DNA of 7,143 nt, from positions 1 through 7,143 of the forward strand of contig JAJBSZ010000476.1 in assembly GCA_020861125.1 (NCBI GenBank). The letters are read 5' to 3'. A program made the translations under genes and the position numbers. The notes under the pieces are model-generated. The model was given only the letters and a program-made list of their open reading frames with translations, ran no database searches and was not told where the DNA came from. Shown here piece by piece: positions 4,458-7,143 of this stretch; the first letter of the stretch is position 1; every line of letters starts with the position of its first letter. The DNA is from Planctomycetota bacterium (lineage in GTDB: Bacteria > Planctomycetota > SZUA-567).

Positions 4458-7143
4458 ATGAGTGAGGTGATGCGGCCGCTGCCCTTCTCCCGGCTGATGC
4501 GCTGGGCCCTCGACGAATACCGACGCCAGGAGAGTATCTTCGGCGTCGGCCGGGATAAGTTCTACCGAAACCCCACCGGCGACCGGCTGGCCATTTTCGG
4601 CCAGAGGATCAGCTCTCCCATCGGTCCGGCGGCGGGGCCGAATTCCCAGCTGGCCCAGAATCTCGTCGCCGCCTACCTGGCGGGCTGCCGGTTCCTGGAG
4701 CTGAAGACGGTGCAGAAAATGGACGGCGAGGAACTCCGGCGGTGTGTTCCCCGTCCCTGCATCAACGCCCAGGACGAGGGCTACAACGTCGAGTGGAGCA
4801 CCGAACTGACCGTGCCGGAGGCCTTCGCCGAATACGTCAAGGCCTATCTCGCCATCCACGTCCTGGCCCGGGTCACCGGTGTCGCCCGGGAGCGGGATTT
4901 CGTGTTCAACATGAGTGTCGGCTACGATCTCGACGGCATCCGGTCGCCAAAGATCGACACCTATATCGAAGGGATGAAAGACGCCGCCGGCACCGCCGTG
5001 TGGCGGGAAAGCCTGGCCTGGCTGCGGGAGAATCTCGCCCTGATGCCGGCGGTGTCGGCAGCGGACCTAGACGCCATCTCCCCGTGTGTCAGCGACTCCG
5101 TCACCCTCTCCACCCTGCACGGCTGCCCGCCGGATCAGATCGAAACCATGGCCCGGTATCTGCTGGAGGAAAAGGGCCTGCACGTTTTCGTGAAATGCAA
5201 CCCCACCCTGCTCGGGTACGACACCGCTCGCTCCATCCTGGACGGCATGGGCTACGGTTACGTGGCCTTCGACGATCACCATTTCCGGGACGACCTGCAG
5301 TTCGCCGATGCCGTCGGGCTTCTCGGCCGGCTTATGGCCTTGGCCGGCAAACGGGAGCGGGCCTTCGGGGTAAAGATCACCAATACCTTCCCGGTACAGA
5401 TCACCGGCGGCGAACTGCCGGGCGAGGAGATGTACATGAGCGGCCGGGCCCTGTTCCCGCTCAGCATCACCGTGGCGGCCCGGCTGGCCGAATTCTTCGC
5501 CGGCCGGCTGCCCATCTCCTTTTCCGGTGGCGCCGACGCCTTCAATATCGTCGACATCTTCCGCACCGGCATCCAGCCGTTCACCGTCGCCACCACCATC
5601 CTGAAACCGGGAGGGTACGAGCGCTGCCGCCAACTCGCCTCGCTGCTCGAGCCGCTGGTGCGGCCGGAACGGAAGGGGATCGACGTCCGCGCCCTATCGG
5701 CCCTGGCCGGATCGGTCCAGGCCCGGCGGGAATACCGCAAGGAATTCCGGCCGGTCGCGTCGCGCAAGACCGCCGTTCCCCTCGGTCTCTACGACTGTTT
5801 CCAGGCGCCCTGCCGGGACGGCGGCTGTCCCATCGAACAGCAGGTGCCGCAGTATCTGGAACGGGTAGCGGCGGGCGATTACGCCGGCGCCTTCCGTATC
5901 ATCGCCATCGACAATCCCGTCCCCTCCGTCCTCGGCACCCTCTGCAACCATGCCTGCCAGGGCAAATGTACCCGCCTCGACTATGACTCGCCCCTCCGCA
6001 TCCGGGCCGCCAAGCGCCTCGCGGCCGAGGCGGCCCAGTCGGCCTTCACCGACCGCCTCGGCCCGACTCCCCTGCGGACGGAGAAAAAGGCCGTCGTCGT
6101 CGGCGCCGGCCCGGCCGGGATCGCCGCCGCCCTGTTCCTGCGCCGGAACGGCGTCGGCGTCACCGTGCTGGAACGGCGGGATCGGCCCATGGGCATGGTC
6201 CAGTACGTCATCCCGGAGTTCCGCATCGATAGCACGGCCATCCGCCGCGACGTGGCGATGGCGGAAAGGTTGGGCGTCGAATTCCGCTACGGCGTGGCGG
6301 TCACCGATGTCGCCGCGTTGCAACGGGAATACGACTTCGTCCTCCTTGCCGTCGGCGCCTGGCAGGCGAGCGCCCCCGCCGTCCGGGACGGTCACGAGCA
6401 TCTTCTGGACGCCCTGGCATTCCTCGAGGAATCGAAACGGGAACACTGCCGGGTGGAACTCGGCCGGCGCGTGGCGGTGATCGGCGGCGGCGATGTGGCC
6501 ATGGACTGCGCCCGCGCCGCCCGGCGCGCGCCGGGGGTGGAGGAGGTGACCATCGTCTACCGCCGCACCCGCGAATTCATGCCGGCGGAACCGGAGGAAA
6601 TCCGCCTCGCGCTCGAGGAAGGGGTCACCATTATCGAGCTGCTGGCGCCGATCCGTTGCGAGCCGGGCGCCCTCCGCTGCGAATATATGGAACTGTCCGA
6701 TCCCGACGACTCCGGCCGGCGCGGGGTGGTCGGCCTCGGCCGGCAGGCCGACCTGCATTTCGACAGCATCATCTCCGCCACCGGTGCCCGGGTGGACGGG
6801 ACGCTGTTCGCCGCCGCCGGTTTGGAGACGGATGGGCGGGGACGGCCGGTCCTCGGGCCCGGCAACCGGGCCAGCCAGCCCGGCGTGTATGTGATTGGCG
6901 ACTGCCGGGCGGGCCCGGCCACCATCGTCGCCGCCGTGGCCGACGCCAAGGCGGCAACAGCGGACATTCTGGCAGGGTGCGGCCTCGAACCCGATTTCCA
7001 CCGGGTGGACGGCCGCCGCGACCTCGGGCCCCTGTATCAGAAAAAGGGCGTCCTCCGTCCGGCCCTCACCGGCGGCCGCGATGCCGACCGCTGCCTCGGT
7101 TGCGATCAACTGTGCGAGATCTGCTGCGACGTCTGCCCCAACC
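4458..7143 (+). CDS. ygfK: YgfK-type flavin/iron-sulfur oxidoreductase (putative selenate reductase subunit), C-terminus cut by window
   Basis: 895 codons are open without a stop up to the right edge; E. coli YgfK has about 1030 residues, so roughly 140 are missing. Residues 1 to about 400 resemble a dihydroorotate/dihydropyrimidine dehydrogenase-like flavin barrel: PIGPAAGPNSQ (54-64), ELKTVQ (81-86), HGCPPDQIE (221-229), VKCNP (245-249) and a later SFSGGAD. Next come two cysteine groups of the GltD-type N-terminal iron-sulfur domain: C447, C452, C457-P, then C496, C500, C504. The GltD-like flavoprotein follows, with FAD motif GAGPAG (549-554) and E572, NAD(P)H motif GGGDVAMD (676-683) with a following YRR, and VIGDC (812-816). 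The protein then enters a 4Fe-4S domain with C879, C882, C886, C889, C890 and C893-P-N. It is probably a soluble electron-transfer enzyme using NAD(P)H. The selenate reductase label is historical; context favours a purine or urate pathway redox step. Start: ATG after AAGGAG. Confidence 0.93.
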   Translation, partial: MSEVMRPLPFSRLMRWALDEYRRQESIFGVGRDKFYRNPTGDRLAIFGQRISSPIGPAAGPNSQLAQNLVAAYLAGCRFLELKTVQKMDGEELRRCVPRPCINAQDEGYNVEWSTELTVPEAFAEYVKAYLAIHVLARVTGVARERDFVFNMSVGYDLDGIRSPKIDTYIEGMKDAAGTAVWRESLAWLRENLALMPAVSAADLDAISPCVSDSVTLSTLHGCPPDQIETMARYLLEEKGLHVFVKCNPTLLGYDTARSILDGMGYGYVAFDDHHFRDDLQFADAVGLLGRLMALAGKRERAFGVKITNTFPVQITGGELPGEEMYMSGRALFPLSITVAARLAEFFAGRLPISFSGGADAFNIVDIFRTGIQPFTVATTILKPGGYERCRQLASLLEPLVRPERKGIDVRALSALAGSVQARREYRKEFRPVASRKTAVPLGLYDCFQAPCRDGGCPIEQQVPQYLERVAAGDYAGAFRIIAIDNPVPSVLGTLCNHACQGKCTRLDYDSPLRIRAAKRLAAEAAQSAFTDRLGPTPLRTEKKAVVVGAGPAGIAAALFLRRNGVGVTVLERRDRPMGMVQYVIPEFRIDSTAIRRDVAMAERLGVEFRYGVAVTDVAALQREYDFVLLAVGAWQASAPAVRDGHEHLLDALAFLEESKREHCRVELGRRVAVIGGGDVAMDCARAARRAPGVEEVTIVYRRTREFMPAEPEEIRLALEEGVTIIELLAPIRCEPGALRCEYMELSDPDDSGRRGVVGLGRQADLHFDSIISATGARVDGTLFAAAGLETDGRGRPVLGPGNRASQPGVYVIGDCRAGPATIVAAVADAKAATADILAGCGLEPDFHRVDGRRDLGPLYQKKGVLRPALTGGRDADRCLGCDQLCEICCDVCPN

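Noticed and set aside
2819..4459. Long antisense open frame of 546 codons opposite the permease
   Set aside because: Composition is repetitive G/D/H/A with no recognisable domain. The plus strand encodes a complete NCS2 transporter.
4742..5986. Plus-strand open frame of 414 codons inside ygfK
   Set aside because: It is out of frame with ygfK and is arginine/proline/glycine-rich shadow sequence. The ygfK frame from 4458 is continuous and carries all motifs.
5694..7109. Antisense open frame of 471 codons opposite the second half of ygfK
   Set aside because: No motifs; it mirrors the GC-rich codons of the FAD/NAD(P)H domains of ygfK.

Overview
The window is a GC-rich stretch of bacterial DNA. 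It carries four genes that run to the right and the start of a fifth gene that runs to the left. The gene set is carbamate kinase, an SsnA-type aminohydrolase, an NCS2 purine permease and a YgfK-type flavin/iron-sulfur oxidoreductase. A MocA/YgfJ-type nucleotidyltransferase is divergent. This matches the conserved yqe/ygf/xdhD neighbourhood known from E. coli and from many anaerobes. That neighbourhood is tied to selenium-dependent molybdenum hydroxylases (xanthine dehydrogenase/purine hydroxylase type) and to anaerobic purine or uric acid breakdown. The xanthine dehydrogenase subunits, YqeB, YqeC, SelD and the ygeW/X/Y and hydantoinase genes are not in this window and would be expected on either flank. 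The host is probably an anaerobe or facultative anaerobe. The high GC and codon use would suit a Desulfobacterota-like proteobacterium, but nothing here fixes the taxonomy.

Layout. Positions 1-261 (minus strand) hold the first 87 codons of the ygfJ-like gene. Positions 262-544 are a divergent regulatory region, AT-rich in its ygfJ-proximal half. It has a near-consensus sigma-70 promoter for ygfJ (TTGACA, 17-bp spacer, TATAGT) and three inverted-repeat elements in or beside it. Positions 545-1477 are arcC. Positions 1487-1517 are a convincing intrinsic terminator or attenuator. Positions 1564-2901 are ssnA, with a GTG start chosen by a strong Shine-Dalgarno. Positions 2993-4399 are the permease. 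Position 4458 to the right edge is ygfK, truncated by the window inside its C-terminal 4Fe-4S cysteine cluster. The gaps before the permease (91 bp) and before ygfK (57 bp) contain GC-rich hairpins without T-tracts.

How the parts may work together (inference from the families and context). The permease imports xanthine, urate or a related base. A molybdenum hydroxylase outside the window, whose cofactor YgfJ would help mature, and the YgfK oxidoreductase perform redox steps on the ring. SsnA deaminates or hydrolyses an intermediate. Carbamate kinase recovers ATP from carbamoyl phosphate released at the end of the route. The substrates of SsnA and YgfK cannot be read from the sequence.

The most interesting new points are the clustered dyads around the divergent promoter, the terminator inside the cluster, the glutamine that replaces the usual substrate-binding glutamate in the permease, and the inverted dihydropyrimidine-dehydrogenase-like domain order of YgfK.
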